From Prorocentrum cordatum (taxonomy: Eukaryota > Sar > Dinophyceae > Prorocentrales > Prorocentraceae), in contig CAUYUJ010013903.1 of the NCBI GenBank assembly GCA_963575745.1, positions 265,230 to 329,229 of the forward strand: a stretch of 64,000 bases of DNA, read 5' to 3'. The notes beneath the pieces are model-generated. The model saw only the letters and a list, made by a program, of their open reading frames with translations, ran no database searches and had not been told where the DNA came from. The position numbers and the translations under genes were made by a program. Within the stretch, counting starts at the first letter, position 1; every line of letters begins with the position of its first letter. Positions 1 through 9,889 of this stretch are shown here, piece after piece.

Positions 1-46
1 GCCGTCGATTCGGCCGGGATTCGGTGCTGGTTCTGCCGTGGGCGCC

Positions 47-150
47 CATTCGGCGGCGAGCGAGGGGGGGAAGTGAGAAGGGGCGGGCCTTCTCAGAATG
101 CTCGGAAGTCCCCCAGCCTTCTGAGGAGTGTTATTAAGCCTTCCGCGAAG
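47..150 (+). mobile_element. TE-H copy 1, left part
   Basis: The stretch starting GGCGGCGAGCGAGG, then AAGTGAGAAGG and CCTTCTCAGAA, matches the left end of the complete TE-H element at 40199-40327. The right terminal repeat is not found here, so the copy is truncated or diverged. No coding content is visible. Confidence 0.5.
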
Positions 151-417
151 ATACAACAAGTTCTAGAGGCTTCGCGTATCCCCACCACTTTAGCCTCGTT
201 CGTGGCCCGGACGTTGCCTTCGCCGCCTGACCCTTGTCTCGTGGCCGCGGCCCAAAAAAGTATCCCCACCAGCCCATCCAGAAACGATGTCCAGGCGAGT
301 TGAGGTGATCAGGGAAGTGCGGGAGCAAAGAGGTGGACGGGCGAACCGTGCGAAGGAGGAAGGAGAAGAAGGAGGCTTGATGGATGAATGAGGGAGTTAG
401 GAGAAGAATAATGCATA

Positions 418-880
<463 letters not shown>

Positions 881-1196
881 GAGGAGGAGGAGGAGGAGGA
901 TGCTGCTGCTGATGATGGTGATGAGGAGGAGGAGAAGGATGAAGGAGGAGGAGGAAAAAGGAGGAAGGAGGAGCAGAGGAAGAGACAGGAGGAAGGAGGA
1001 GAAAGAGGAGGAGAAGGGGGATAACGAGAAAGAGAAAGAGAAAGAAGGAGGAGAAGAGGAAGGAGGAGGAGGAGGAGGAGGAGGAGGAGGAGGAGGAGGA
1101 GGAGGAGGAGGAGGAGGAGGAGGAGAAAGAGGAAGGAGGAAAAAGAGGAGGAGGAGGAGGAGGAGGAGGAGGAGGAGGAGGAGGAGGAGGAGGGCG
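881..1196. repeat. GGA/GAAAGA polypurine tract
   Basis: Purine-only run of GGA triplets with GAAAGA interruptions that directly continues the GAT tract. The strand bias could allow triplex or G-quadruplex structure; that is inference. Confidence 0.95.
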
Positions 1197-1234
1197 AGCA
1201 AAAGGGCCAGAGATCTCTTGGATGCCTCTCAGAG

Positions 1235-1500
1235 CCTCTTGCGACATCGCTGGGGCGCTTCTTGGTGGCCTCTGGGGGACGTCTTGGGGGTGTTTTGATC
1301 CTGGGGGGCTCTTGGGCGCCTTGGGTGCCTCGGGGGGGGCCTCTTGGAGCGCCTGGAGGGCGTCTTGGGTGCCTCGGGGATCCTCTTGAAGCCTGTTGGG
1401 GGCCTCTTGGGGGTCTCTTGGAAGCCTCCTGGAGGCGTCTTGGGGCCGTCAGGGCGCCTCTTGGGGCCCTCTTGGGGCGCTCTTGGGAGCTTGGCTTCCT
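1235..1500 (+). repeat. CTCTTGGGGGCC degenerate repeat, block 1
   Basis: Degenerate 10-12 bp units around CCTCTTGGGGG. Frames stay open and read as LLGASWG-like strings. The same kind of block recurs at 16975-17480, 32880-33560 and 37630-38720, and in reverse orientation at 60640-62720. Non-coding repeat family. Confidence 0.8.
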
Positions 1501-1724
1501 CGCCGAGGCATTTCTGGACGCTCCAATGGGTCGCGGCACCTCCCGTCCAGGTCCAGGGGAGGGGGTCGGGGGGAAGGGGTCAAGCTATCCACCTGCCCGC
1601 AAGCCGTCTAGCTCACTCCCACCCGCCCTCCCAACACATAAATAACACCCGAGCCTGAGCATGTTCGGCGGTCGTCTTTGGATGGACAGCTATTGGGAAC
1701 CAAAGCCGACCCCTTGTGCGCGAC

Positions 1725-1930
1725 GCTTGTGCAAGGTGCGCCACGCGTGCCAGGGGCGCCACGCGCGCCAGGCATCCCTGGGGCCCGAGCGTGCCAGGCA
1801 CGCCTGGTGCGCCAGATGCGCCACGTGCTCCGAGTGCGCCAGGTGTGCCGCACACTCCAGCCGCGCGAGGTGCGCCATGTGCGGGGCACGTGCAGAGTGC
1901 GTCAGGTGCGCCTGCGCACGTGGCAGCACA
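1725..1930. repeat. TGCGCCAGG-type minisatellite
   Basis: About 200 bp of degenerate 9-12 bp units (GTGCGCCACG, GCGCCAGGCA, GTGCGCCAGG). Several frames are open because the repeat lacks stops. No gene supported. Confidence 0.75.
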
Positions 1931-1934
1931 CATC

Positions 1935-2370
1935 GAGAACCATGTCGGGCTCCGCCACCCTTGTCGAAAACCAGTACCCATCATTGTGTCTGTCGGGCCT
2001 GCGCACAGCAGGCCACGCGTCACCACCCCGGCCGTCCTTATCAAAAACCATTTGACAGTGATCGCGGGATGGCCGCGCATGATCCAGGTTTAGCCACGAG
2101 GTGCACATTGTATTGTCTTTTGTCAGGGATGGTAGCCCTACGCACGGCAGGGAATATGCTGGCACCCCTGCCGTCCCTGCCAAAAACAATACAACTTGTT
2201 CGCGGGCCTCACAGACATGACTTAAGACTTTGTCCCAAAGTGTACTTCGCATTGTTTTTGACAGGGATGGTGGTGGGGGGGCCGCATCGGGTTGGTCGCG
2301 CATGCTCCAAATGTGGAGGCAGAGTGCGGCTTGTATTGTTCTTGACAGGGATGGCGGGTGTTGTGTCGAC
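1935..2370. repeat. Cluster of GACAGGGATGG motifs in both orientations
   Basis: At least five copies of a 20-25 bp motif, TTGTNTTTTGACAGGGATGG or its reverse complement, at about 1970, 2040, 2125, 2165, 2255 and 2340. The copies at 2165-2192 (reverse) and 2248-2272 (forward) form an inverted pair. This may be fragments of an inverted-repeat element. No coding signal. Confidence 0.55.
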
Positions 2371-2524
2371 ATGGTTCCTGGTTGGACGCCGGCCGGGTGG
2401 GGGACGGGGTGTATATTAATACGGAACCATGAAAAACCCTTCCCCGAAGGGGAAGAAGGGGGACGGAAGAGGAAACTCTCTAAACCACCCACGCCCAGAG
2501 GGCTGGTTGGACGGAGAGGGCTGG

Positions 2525-2625
2525 TGGGACTTCTCAGAAGGCGCGAGGGCTTCTGAGAAGTCCCGTCGCCTTCTGGGAAGGCCTTCTCCTTCTCACTTCC
2601 CCCCCTCGTTCGCTGGCGCTCCATG
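2525..2625 (+). mobile_element. TE-H copy 2, right part
   Basis: Contains CTTCTCAGAAGG, CTTCTGAGAAG, CTTCTGGGAAGG and the right terminal repeat CTTCTCACTTCCCCCC followed by TTCGCTGGCG. It matches the right half of TE-H at 40199-40327; the left boundary is unclear. Confidence 0.5.
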
Positions 2626-2924
2626 GCGAGGGTGGGGGAGGGGGAGCGAGGAGGATCAGGGATCGAGGATCGAGTCGCCATGAAAAACTGGTCCTGGAGG
2701 CTTTTGGCCGTTTTCGGACTCCTGGGGCCCTCCCCGGTCCCCGGGACCGTCAAAACTATGGATTCAGGATAGAGCGCCAATCCCTGGGAGGAGGGCGCGC
2801 GGGGAATGGACTCGGACTCTCAACTCCCCGACAAATCCAGGCGCAGGGTGTTTCGGCCGCTTCTGGCCTTCATGGGCCCTTCTCTTGGCCGAGCGACTCG
2901 GGAGGAGGAGCTCGTCCTTGCCTG

Positions 2925-3150
2925 CCCCCTCCTCCTTTTCCTGCATCCCTCCCCTCCCTCCCCTTCCCCCACGTGCCCTTCCCCCCTCTCTTCCCCTTCC
3001 CCCCCCTCTTCCCCCCGCGTCTCTTCCCCCCTCTTCCCCCCCAGATGCCCCTCGTCCCCCCTCTTCCCCCTCTTCTTCCCACGACGTGCCCCCCCTCTTC
3101 CCCCCACGTGCCCTCCCCTGTTCCCTCCCCCTCCCTTCCCCCCCTCGGGG
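2925..3150. repeat. C/T-rich polypyrimidine tract
   Basis: About 220 bp of CCCCTC/TTCCCC units. It lies directly before a possible exon and would serve as a very long pyrimidine tract upstream of a 3' splice site; that role is inference. Confidence 0.85.
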
Positions 3151-3383
3151 GTCGGTGCCTCCGGAAGCCTGCCCTGCAGCACGCCGCCATGGGGGCACTC
3201 TTGCGCCAGGGCCGTGGTGCGGCTCGGATGTCGGCGGCCTCGCGGCCGACCGTCTGGAGCGGAAGGTGGCGCACACAGCCGCGTCGCACGGCGCTCGCAG
3301 CAGCGCTGCAGCAGCTGCAGGCATGGAGCCGTCGTTGTGCCCCGAAGGCGGCTCCCGCCTTGCGCGCATCTGTCGTGAGGTGA
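3146..3383 (+). CDS. Possible exon, unknown protein
   Basis: After the pyrimidine tract an open frame begins near CLRKPALQHAAMGALL and ends SVVR at a TGA (3381-3383), about 75 codons. It contains ALQQLQAWSRRC, a helix-like stretch. Third positions are only moderately G/C-biased, and the opposite strand is also open. No domain recognised; a chance open frame in G+C-rich DNA is quite possible. Confidence 0.25.
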
Positions 3384-3426
3384 ACATTAGCTAGTTATGG
3401 ATGGACCCGTCATGGGTGATCAGGAG

Positions 3427-3622
3427 GTGAGAGGAGGAGGAGGAGGAGGAGGAGGAGGAGGAGGAGGAGGAGGAGGAGGAGGAGGAGGAGGAGGAGGAGG
3501 AGGAGGAGGAGGAGGAGGAGGAGGAGGAGGAGGAGGAGGAGGAGGAGGAGGAGGAGGAGGAGGAGGAGGAGGAGGAGGAGGAGGAGGAGGGACGAGGAGG
3601 AGGAGGAGGGAGAAGGAGGAGG
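3427..3622. repeat. (GGA)n microsatellite
   Basis: Near-perfect GGA repeat of about 165 bp, then a GACGAGGAGG tail. Polyglycine/polyserine frames are artefacts. Confidence 0.97.
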
Positions 3623-4190
3623 AGGTCTCCTCCCCGCTCCCCGTGCCAGGCACAGGCTGAGTTCGACATCATGATGTGCACGTCTCACATGTGCACCGAC
3701 TGCGTGCCTCCGCCCGTGCCAGAATCGGAGTGGGGGCGCCACGAGGTGGGGTGGAGAAAGGGGAAGAGGCGATCCTGGCCTCGTCTTGGTCTTCGCTTCC
3801 GCTATTCCGCCTCGGTCTCAGTCTGACTCTGTGTCTTAAGTAGTCTCTGCCTTCCGTCGCCTTCCCGGTCTGCTTCCGACGACATTTCGCGGGCCGTCGT
3901 TTCCCGCCCCCACATAGCAGAGAGAAGCCAAGTTGTCGATCCCTTGAAGGCGCCCTCCTCAGGATCGGGAGGATCGACGTCGTCCAGTTCCTGGCTGCGT
4001 CGTAGCCCCAGGGGCGCCCCGCGGGCTGAGGGGGGGGGGCGCTCGCGCGCGCTGCAGCCGGAGCGGTTGTGCATTCTGCAGACGGGAAGCACCCAGCCCC
4101 GAGCAGAGCAGCGCGCGCCACGACCACGACCACGCCGACGACGACGGAGACGCGGCGCGGCGACGACGCCGACGGCCCCGGCGCGCGCAG

Positions 4191-4265
4191 AAGCTGGACT
4201 GGTGCATGACGGCGTGCCAGAAGCCGCGGGCCCAGAGCCGCAGCGGGGGGCCCGCGGTGCGCCCG
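4191..4265 (+). CDS. Possible internal exon, unknown protein
   Basis: After GGCGCGCGCAG, a G/C3-rich frame reads KLDWCMTACQKPRAQSRSGG and runs on to about PAVRPVPAP. The codons are mostly C- or G-ending and the acceptor context is good. No domain recognised. The donor is not determined. The region 3650-4190 upstream shows only G+C-rich sequence without a convincing frame. Confidence 0.3.
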
Positions 4266-4424
4266 GTCCCGGCCCCCCTTCGCGGCGGGCCGCTCTCGCC
4301 GAGATCGGCCGGCCCCCTGTCCGGTCTGCCGTGGCGCGCCGCCGCGTGTTGCTGCTGTCCGCTCCTGCAGCGCAGCACGGCTTCCGAGGAGGGTTTTTTT
4401 CGGGGGCCCCCAGACGGAGCGGTG

Positions 4425-4615
4425 CCCACACCGTGCGGTGAGTCGGTGGGGAGTCGGGGTCACCGCACGGTTTTGGGGCTCGAGTCCCTCTCCGAGGACG
4501 TCTCCGGCGACAGGGGCCTCAAGGGTCCCGAGACCGTGCGGTGGCGGACCGTGCGGTGAGGTCTCTTGGGGTTCCGAGGTCACCGCACGGTCTGTCACCG
4601 CACCGTTTCGGGACT
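4425..4615. repeat. Cluster of palindromic ACCGTGCGGTGA motifs
   Basis: Seven matches to ACCGTGCGGTGA or its reverse complement TCACCGCACGGT lie at about 4430, 4458, 4532, 4548, 4580 and 4596-4610, in alternating orientation. The spacing is irregular, so this is not a simple tandem repeat. It may be a decayed inverted-repeat element or a protein-binding cluster. Confidence 0.7.
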
Positions 4616-4699
4616 CCAAAGGTTTGACCGTGCATGCCCACCGCCTTGGGGATCGACCTCGTCGGACCCCAGACCCGTCGGTTGTTGGAGTGCCAAGTT

Positions 4700-4800
4700 G
4701 CAGTCGGCTTTGAGCGCCTTCCTGCTTCAGTGATCGAGCGGCTTCACCTTTTCCGTCCTCTTCAGGGGGCGCGCGGACACCCCATTTTCTTTCCACGCCG
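4700..4800 (+). repeat. CGCCTTCCTGCTTCA repeat, copy 1
   Basis: Carries GCGCCTTCCTGCTTCA and then CCTCTTCAGGGGGCG. The same pair of motifs occurs at 20665-20790 and partly at 51640-51740. Short dispersed repeat of unknown nature. Confidence 0.5.
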
Positions 4801-4825
4801 TTCTTCTTTCTCTCGTGTTTCCTAT

Positions 4826-4976
4826 CTACAGGCGGCCCAGATTAGTAGGTCGACCCTGCCAGATCAGGGGTAATTACCCTTGTGTCCTGTGTCTCGCGAC
4901 CTATGCTTCGTGCATTCCTGTGGCGATGTGGCCCCCGAAAGGGTCTTGTGCCCCCTCCGATCAAGACCGACTGTAC
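4826..4976 (+). mobile_element. TE-A copy 1 (about 150 bp)
   Basis: Shares its whole length with 34203-34360 and 34813-34970 (for example TTGTGTCCTGTGTCTCG and GGGTCTTGTG). The ends CTACAGGCGGCCCAGATTAG and GACCGACTGTA form an imperfect terminal inverted repeat of TACAGTCGG type. Non-autonomous element with no ORF. Confidence 0.8.
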
Positions 4977-5100
4977 TTCTTCCGACCGATGGGTCTGGAT
5001 GTATTCGGGCCCCTGGCTGCTGGGATCGGGCAGATTCCTGCTCTCGGCGAACCTCGTCTAGGTGGGGGGGGGAGCGGAGGTCGGCGAGTGGGGCCAGTGT

Positions 5101-5262
5101 TACTCAGGAGGGGAAAAAACTCACAGACACAATGAATCGTCCATTCCCCAGAAAATGTGGGAAAATATGGGAAGTGGGGGGGAAGACAAAAACCCAGGAA
5201 ATGTGGGAAACTATAGGGACTCCTGTCACTTGTGTGTATTTGTTTGTGTGCCCCAGGGCCCC
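5101..5262 (+). mobile_element. TE-C copy 1 (about 160 bp)
   Basis: Starts CTCAGGAGGGGAAAAAACTC, contains CACAGACACAAT and GGGAAAATATGGGAA, and ends TTTGTGTGCCCCAGGGCCCC. Near-complete copies lie at 55681-55841 and 56681-56838. Clear terminal inverted repeats are not seen. Confidence 0.85.
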
Positions 5263-5561
5263 ATAAATTACCCTGGCGAGGTTGCGCACGGGGGTGGTCC
5301 CAGTTGTCCAGGACGACGTTTTCGAAACAGTCTTGCGCGTCTGCTGAAGAGTCCTACCCTTTCCGAGTCCTCCTTGGTCGGCTACACGTACGAGCGACAT
5401 TTCGCCGGAGTGACCTTTGGTGCGGGGATGTTGGTCGACTACACGTAAGATTATGAGGAAAATCCTGGAGGCCTCGCGTGGCGCGTAATAGTAGTATGAT
5501 CTAGTCCACTTGTCAGTTCCGTAAGCTATGGGCCGACGCTCGCGCGGGGATGCTCTGGAGT

Positions 5562-5632
5562 CGGTCCGACGTAAATCCGACGTAGTCCGACGTGAATCCG
5601 ACGGAAACCCGACGCAGATCCGACGTACATCG
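5562..5632. repeat. TCCGACGT minisatellite
   Basis: Seven degenerate 9-11 bp units around ATCCGACGTA. The tract from 5270 to 5560 before it holds nothing I can name. Confidence 0.75.
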
Positions 5633-5687
5633 GGTCTCAAGTTGCCGCGCGAGGCCTCCAGGAGTTTCTTCATAAGTAAGAGTGGCC

Positions 5688-6040
5688 CTTCGGTGGAGTG
5701 ATTCTTTTTGGTGCGGACCCATTGGGCCCCTCCCGATCGCCGAGCGCGATGCGACAGCAGCGTCTTGCACGCTTGTGCCTGGTCCGCCCGCGGCCCCCCG
5801 AGAGCCGCGCGCCAGAGGTCGGTCTTCCCCAGAGGCCGCCCCTGCCTCCTCCTCCTCCTCCTCCTCCTCCTCCTCCTCCTCCTCCTCCCTCTCCTCCTCA
5901 ACCTCCACCCCCTCCACTGGGGGTTCGCCCGACTGCACCCGGGTGGCGGAGCGCGATGCGATATGGCAGCGGACGGCGCGCTGGGGCTGGGTCTCCCCGC
6001 GCCTCCCTGCAGGCCCCGCACCAGAGGTCGCGCCCGCCCG
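5688..6040 (+). mobile_element. TE-W copies 1 and 2 around a CCT microsatellite
   Basis: Two related units (5688-5830 and about 5930-6040) flank a (CCT)n tract at 5845-5890. Both contain GAGCGCGATGCGA and end CACCAGAGGTC or GCCAGAGGTC. Related copies are at 48815-48955 and 52178-52340, where ends of AGTGACCTCTGGTG type form short terminal inverted repeats. The minus strand of the CCT tract reads as poly-Glu; that frame is not supported as a gene. Confidence 0.6.
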
Positions 6041-6124
6041 GGGTCACTCCTTGCGTGCAGCCGACTCGGGCGCGTTCCTGCTTTGGGTCAGGGGCAGGGA
6101 TAAGGGGGGGATAGAGCGGACATC

Positions 6125-6262
6125 CATGCCAGAAAGCACCCTGCTTGCCGCTAGGGTGCCCTGGGTGTCTTGGGCTTCGATGGTTTGGCTACGGTAAGCG
6201 TGACGTTCCCAAACCAACAATCAATGGTCGTCCTGGGGTCTCAGGGTTGGGGGTGTCTCGTG
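6125..6262 (+). mobile_element. TE-G copy 1
   Basis: Contains CTGCTTGCC, AGGGTGCCCTG, TTCGATGGTTTGG, CAATGGTCGTCCTGG and TCTCGTGGAAG, in the same order as at 55118-55277 and partly at 10430-10545. No ORF. Confidence 0.65.
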
Positions 6263-6294
6263 GAAGTTTGTTTGCGGTGGAGCTCCTGCTGTAG

Positions 6295-6470
6295 GCATCG
6301 GTGGCGGGGGCTGCACCCACCCCCAGTCGCCCAGAGATAGCCGATGGGGTTCTGACGGCCCCACCTCGCCCAGGAAGCGTGCGGCGGATTGGCGATCGGG
6401 GGCCCGTCGCTGATCAATCGGCGATGCAACCCCGATTGCAGGTCGATGTTTCCCCCCCTTACGGTAGGAT
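6295..6470 (+). mobile_element. TE-B copy 1
   Basis: Holds the TE-B core CGGGGGCCCGTCGCTGAT, AATCGGCGATG and GGTCGATG, as in the complete element at 21218-21416. Palindromic ATCGGCGAT/ATCGCCGAT motifs are typical of all five copies. The terminal repeats are eroded in this copy. Confidence 0.7.
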
Positions 6471-6794
6471 CGTGTCGTGTCGACAGGCGGCGACCCCGCC
6501 ATCGGCGCTCAATTTTGAACGCCGCGGGCGACCCAGAATCTTTCGATGTGGAACGATCGGGACGTTTCGGAAACGGCCGATCGTTCAAGGTCGAACGATC
6601 ACCGCGGTGTCAGAAACGAACGCCGAAGTCGGCACGACACGAATCCGACGTATGCCAGTCCCCCCCCCAACAGCTGTCCCTCATTGGGAGCGCGAGCGTA
6701 GGGGTGCATAAAATCTGCGTGCGGCTCTGCCCTCTCTACCCGCCTGGGTCCGCCGCGGGGGCGCTGCGTCAATCGCCCCCTTCGCGCCTCGGAA

Positions 6795-7790
6795 GGAGGG
6801 GGAGGAGGAGGCGGAAGGGAGGAGGAGGAGGAGGAGGAGGGAGGAGGAGGAGGAGGAGGAGGAGGGAGGAGGGTAGGAGGAGGAGGAGGAGGGAGGAGGG
6901 AGGAGGGAGGAGGGAGGGAGGGGAGGAGGAGGAGGGAGGAAGGGAAGGAAGAGGGAGGAGGGAGGAGGGAGGCGGGAGGAGAGGAGGAGGAGGGAGGGGG
7001 AGGAGGGAGGAGGGAGGAGGGGAGGGGGGGAGGAGGGAGGAGGGAGGAGGGAGGAGGAGGAGGGAGGAGGGAGGGAGGGAGGAGGGAGGAGGGAGGGAGG
7101 AGGGAGGAGGGAGGAGGGGAGGGAGGAGGAGGAGGGGAGGATGGAGGAGGGAGGGAGGGAGGGGGAGGGAGGGAGGGAGGGAGGGAGGGAGGGAGGGGGG
7201 AGGAGGAGGAGGGTGGGAGGGGGAGGGAGGAGGGAGGAGGAGGGAGGGAGGAGGGAGGAGGAGGAGGGAGGAGGGGAGGAGGGAGGAGGAGGAGGGAGGA
7301 GGGAGAGGGAGGAGGAGGGAGGAGGGAGTGAGGGAAGGAGGGAGGAGGGAGGAGGGAGGAGGGAGGGAGGAGGAGGGAGGAGGGAGGAGGACGGGAGGAG
7401 GGAGGAGGAGGAGGAGAGAGGGAGGAGGGAGGAGGGAGAGGAGGAGGGGGAGGGAGGGAGGAGGGAGGAGGGAGGATGGAGGGGGAGGGAGGGGAGGAGG
7501 GAGGAGGGAGGAGGGAGGAGGAGGAGGAGGAGGAGGAGGAGGGAGGAGGAGGAGGAGGAGGAGGAGGGGGAGGAGGAGGAGGAGGAGGAGGAGGGGAGGA
7601 GGAGGAGGAGGAGGAGGAGGAGGAGGAGGAGGGAGGAGGGGGAGGGAGGAGGAGGAGGGAGGAGGGAGGAGGGAGGAGGAGGAGGGAGGAGGGAGGAGGG
7701 AGGAGGGAGGAGGGAAGGAGGGAGGAGGGAGGAGAGAAGGAGGAGGAGGAGGAAGAGGAGGAGGAGGAGGAGGAGGGGGAGGAGGAGGCC
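6795..7790. repeat. 1-kb polypurine GGA/GGGAGGA tract
   Basis: About 1,000 bases of almost pure purine, built of GGA and GGGAGGA units with rare T or C interruptions near 7142, 7210, 7328 and 7391. Every frame is open on both strands, so no coding call is justified. It is a strong candidate for H-DNA or G-quadruplex structure and for assembly length error. Confidence 0.97.
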
Positions 7791-7918
7791 TTCGCCGGAG
7801 CACCTCGGGGCGCCCTGCTCCAGCGGGGGCGGCGCGAGGGCGCGAGAGCGCGAGCTGTGCGTCCGCGTTCCGCGGGGCGCGATCGGCAAGGACCCGTGAC
7901 CGAGGCGCTTCCCTCCGT

Positions 7919-8046
7919 CTTGGCATCGCTCGGACGTGCGCATGTTTTCTCGGCGAGAACCATCGAGGCCCATCCTGGACCATCGAGCAAAGAAAACACG
8001 CACGAGACCAGAGAATGCACGGGGAATGGACCATCCGAGCGATGGC
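7919..8046 (+). mobile_element. TE-F copy 1 (about 128 bp)
   Basis: Ends CTTGGCATCGCTCGGACG and CATCCGAGCGATGGCA are inverted repeats. The middle has AAAACACGCACGAGACC. Other copies are at 9116-9233, 40636-40769 and 53990-54119; the last shows the insertion boundaries. Confidence 0.85.
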
Positions 8047-8124
8047 AGGCTTCCGCTTCTCTTACGGAGGCAGCGGGGGCGTGACGCCACCATCACCAGC
8101 AGGGAGGTCACCTCCAGCGAAGGG

Positions 8125-8225
8125 GTCCCCAGGCTTCTGTTCGTGTCCCCCCGGGGCCCAGTATTTTGTTGTGCCCCCCTGGGCCCAACATTTGTTTGTA
8201 TCCCCAGCATTTGTTTGTCTCCCCC
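8125..8225 (+). repeat. Short GGGCCCAxxATTTGTTTGT repeats
   Basis: Four tandem degenerate units of TTTGTTTGTATCCCC or TTTTGTTGTGCCCCC type, each about 25-35 bp. No gene seen between TE-F and the exon-like island at 8259. Confidence 0.6.
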
Positions 8226-8258
8226 TCGGTCGTGGCCTCGCGGCCGCCGAGGCTCCAG

Positions 8259-8310
8259 GAGGACTACCCGGCCTGCAAGTGCGAGCACTGGGACGCGGAC
8301 ACCTACAGCG
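8259..8310 (+). CDS. Possible internal exon with CxC
   Basis: Between a CTCCAG acceptor and an AGCG|GTCAGT donor the frame reads EDYPACKCEHWDADTYS. Nearly every third base is C or G, and both splice signals are good. The exon could start a few bases earlier, at 8252. The CKC could bind metal, but no family is recognised. Confidence 0.4.
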
Positions 8311-8389
8311 GTCAGTCGGAGCACGCTGGCAAGGCCGGCGCCCCGCCCCGCGCCGGCAGGGGCCGAGCGCGGCAGCGCCTTCGAGTCGC

Positions 8390-8509
8390 TGGCTCAAAGA
8401 TGGGGTCCTGAGGGATGGGGTCCTGAGGGCGAGGTGCCTCCGACAATGCAAATCCACCCTTCTTCCCAGGCTGAGAACCCCATTCCTGAGGACCCCACCT
8501 TTGAGTCAC
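8390..8509. mobile_element. 120-bp TIR element
   Basis: GGCTCAAAGATGGGGTCCTG at the left and GAGGACCCCACCTTTGAGTC at the right are inverted repeats of about 23 bp. Internal GATGGGGTCCTGAGG is repeated. MITE-like; only one copy noticed in the window. Confidence 0.7.
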
Positions 8510-8529
8510 CGATCGAAGGCAACTTTTGG

Positions 8530-8830
8530 GGGGGGGCGTGCTCTGGGGGGGACGCATCGGCCCCGAGTCGCCCCGTCGTCGCCGAGAGGGACCCGCGGCT
8601 TCGAGGGGCAGGGCCGTTTGTTCCGTTTCCGAAATGCCGTCGCGGGAATCCGAGATCGGTCAAAAGCGGCTCCAGGAAACGATGAGAACAAATCTGCGAT
8701 TCCAGGGCTCCCCCAGGCCCGAGGGGCCCGACAGCCCACGCCACCCAGGAGAGTGCGGCTTCACCGTCGGGGGCCCATCGCCGCCCTATCGGCGATGTGG
8801 CGCCGATTTTAGGCTCGATATTTTCCCTCT
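8530..8830 (+). mobile_element. TE-B copy 2, diverged or extended
   Basis: Contains GGGGGGGACGCATCGGCCCC, CGTCGGGGGCCCATCGCC and CCTATCGGCGATGTGGCGCC, matching TE-B. It is longer than other copies and may hold a second insertion near 8640-8700, where a CAGGAAACGATGAGAAC stretch resembles the CTCAGGATGAAAAAG family. Confidence 0.55.
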
Positions 8831-9115
8831 TTGGGCCGGACCCCCCCCCCGCACGTTCCCCCTCAAGGGGTCGGGCGGGTGGCACTGGGGGAGGACCCAA
8901 GTGGGGGGTGCAGAAAAGGGCCCCTTTGGGGCTCCTGCAGGGCCCCTGTTTGGGGGGCCAGCTGGTGCCCAGAAAGGGGCCCTAAGGCGCCCCTGTGGGG
9001 TCCCTTCCTTCACCCCCCAACTTGGGCTTCCCCCCGCTGCCACCCGCCCGAGAGGAGTCGAGCACGACCGCGCCTGCCTCGCACAGCTCGGGGCCACGGA
9101 GCAGCCTGGCATCGC

Positions 9116-9233
9116 TCGGACGCGTGTATTTTTTCTCGGCGAGGACCCTTGAGGAACATCCTGGATCATCGAGCGATCAACAACGCGCATGAAACCGAAA
9201 AACGCACGAGAAATGGATGTCCGAGCGACGGCA
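9116..9233 (+). mobile_element. TE-F copy 2
   Basis: Starts CTGGCATCGCTCGGACGCGT and ends ATGTCCGAGCGACGGCA. Aligns along its length to the copies at 7919 and 53990. The 8840-9110 stretch before it is G/C-rich with GGGGCCC clusters and no convincing gene. Confidence 0.85.
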
Positions 9234-9401
9234 AGGCAGGCAGGCTGCTCGGCGTGCGGTCGGAGGGGGGGGGGGGCGGGGCGGCCAGGAGGGGGGCGGT
9301 GGCGGGCAGCGCCTGCTCCTCTGGAGCGGGGCGCGCCGTCGGTGTCCGAGTGTGGCAGCGGCCACGGCGTTGATTTGACCCAGAATTGACTGCGAAGGCC
9401 T

Positions 9402-9611
9402 TGCAGTGGGGGCGCGCATCAAGAAACCATGTGCTTTTCGTGAAGGTATCCTGGACTTCTTCGCTCCGCCCGCTGCGCGATGACTTCCCACAGCCGTTGA
9501 AGAAGCTGCTGCGTTCAGGGCGCTCCGGGATTCCCCTCAGGCGCACCTCGCGCGCGGGCTTTCAGGGTTGAGTTTCTTGCGAGGGTTTCTTGCGGCCGCG
9601 CCCTCACTGTA
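9402..9611 (+). mobile_element. TE-E copy 1 (210 bp)
   Basis: Left end TGCAGTGGGGGCGCG and right end CGCGCCCTCACTGTA are inverted repeats. Aligns along its full length with 18498-18708 (for example CTGCGCGATGACTTCCC and TTTCTTGCGAGGGTTTCTTG). Non-coding. Confidence 0.88.
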
Positions 9612-9728
9612 CGGCTGGTGCCGCCGACCCCGAATGGCGACGACGACGACGACGACAAGCGCTCCGAGTATGGCATCGGCTACAGCATTGATTTGACTCA
9701 GAATTGATTTGTTCGGCGAGTCTGCCAA

Positions 9729-9889
9729 TGCAGTCAACCCGCATAGCAAGGATGGGTGCCCTTGCATCCTTGCCTTCTCGGTCCATCCTGGTCCACTCGT
9801 TGGCCGCGCCCCGCTCGAAGAGCTTCGACATGGGCGTCCAAGGCTCTTGCATCCTTGTTGCGCATCTTTACGATACGGGTCGACTGTAG
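9729..9889 (+). mobile_element. TE-D copy 1 (161 bp)
   Basis: TGCAGTCAACCCGCATAGCA and TACGATACGGGTCGACTGTA form a terminal inverted repeat of about 20 bp. The interior has CTTGCATCCTTGCC and GAAATGGGCGTCCAAGG-like text shared with 20475, 44182 and 57785. Confidence 0.88.

Noticed and set aside
6389-8812. An 807-codon plus-strand frame and several 400-550-codon minus-strand frames
   Set aside because: Most of each frame is the 1-kb purine tract, which contains no stop codons. The flanking parts run through TE-B and TE-F copies.
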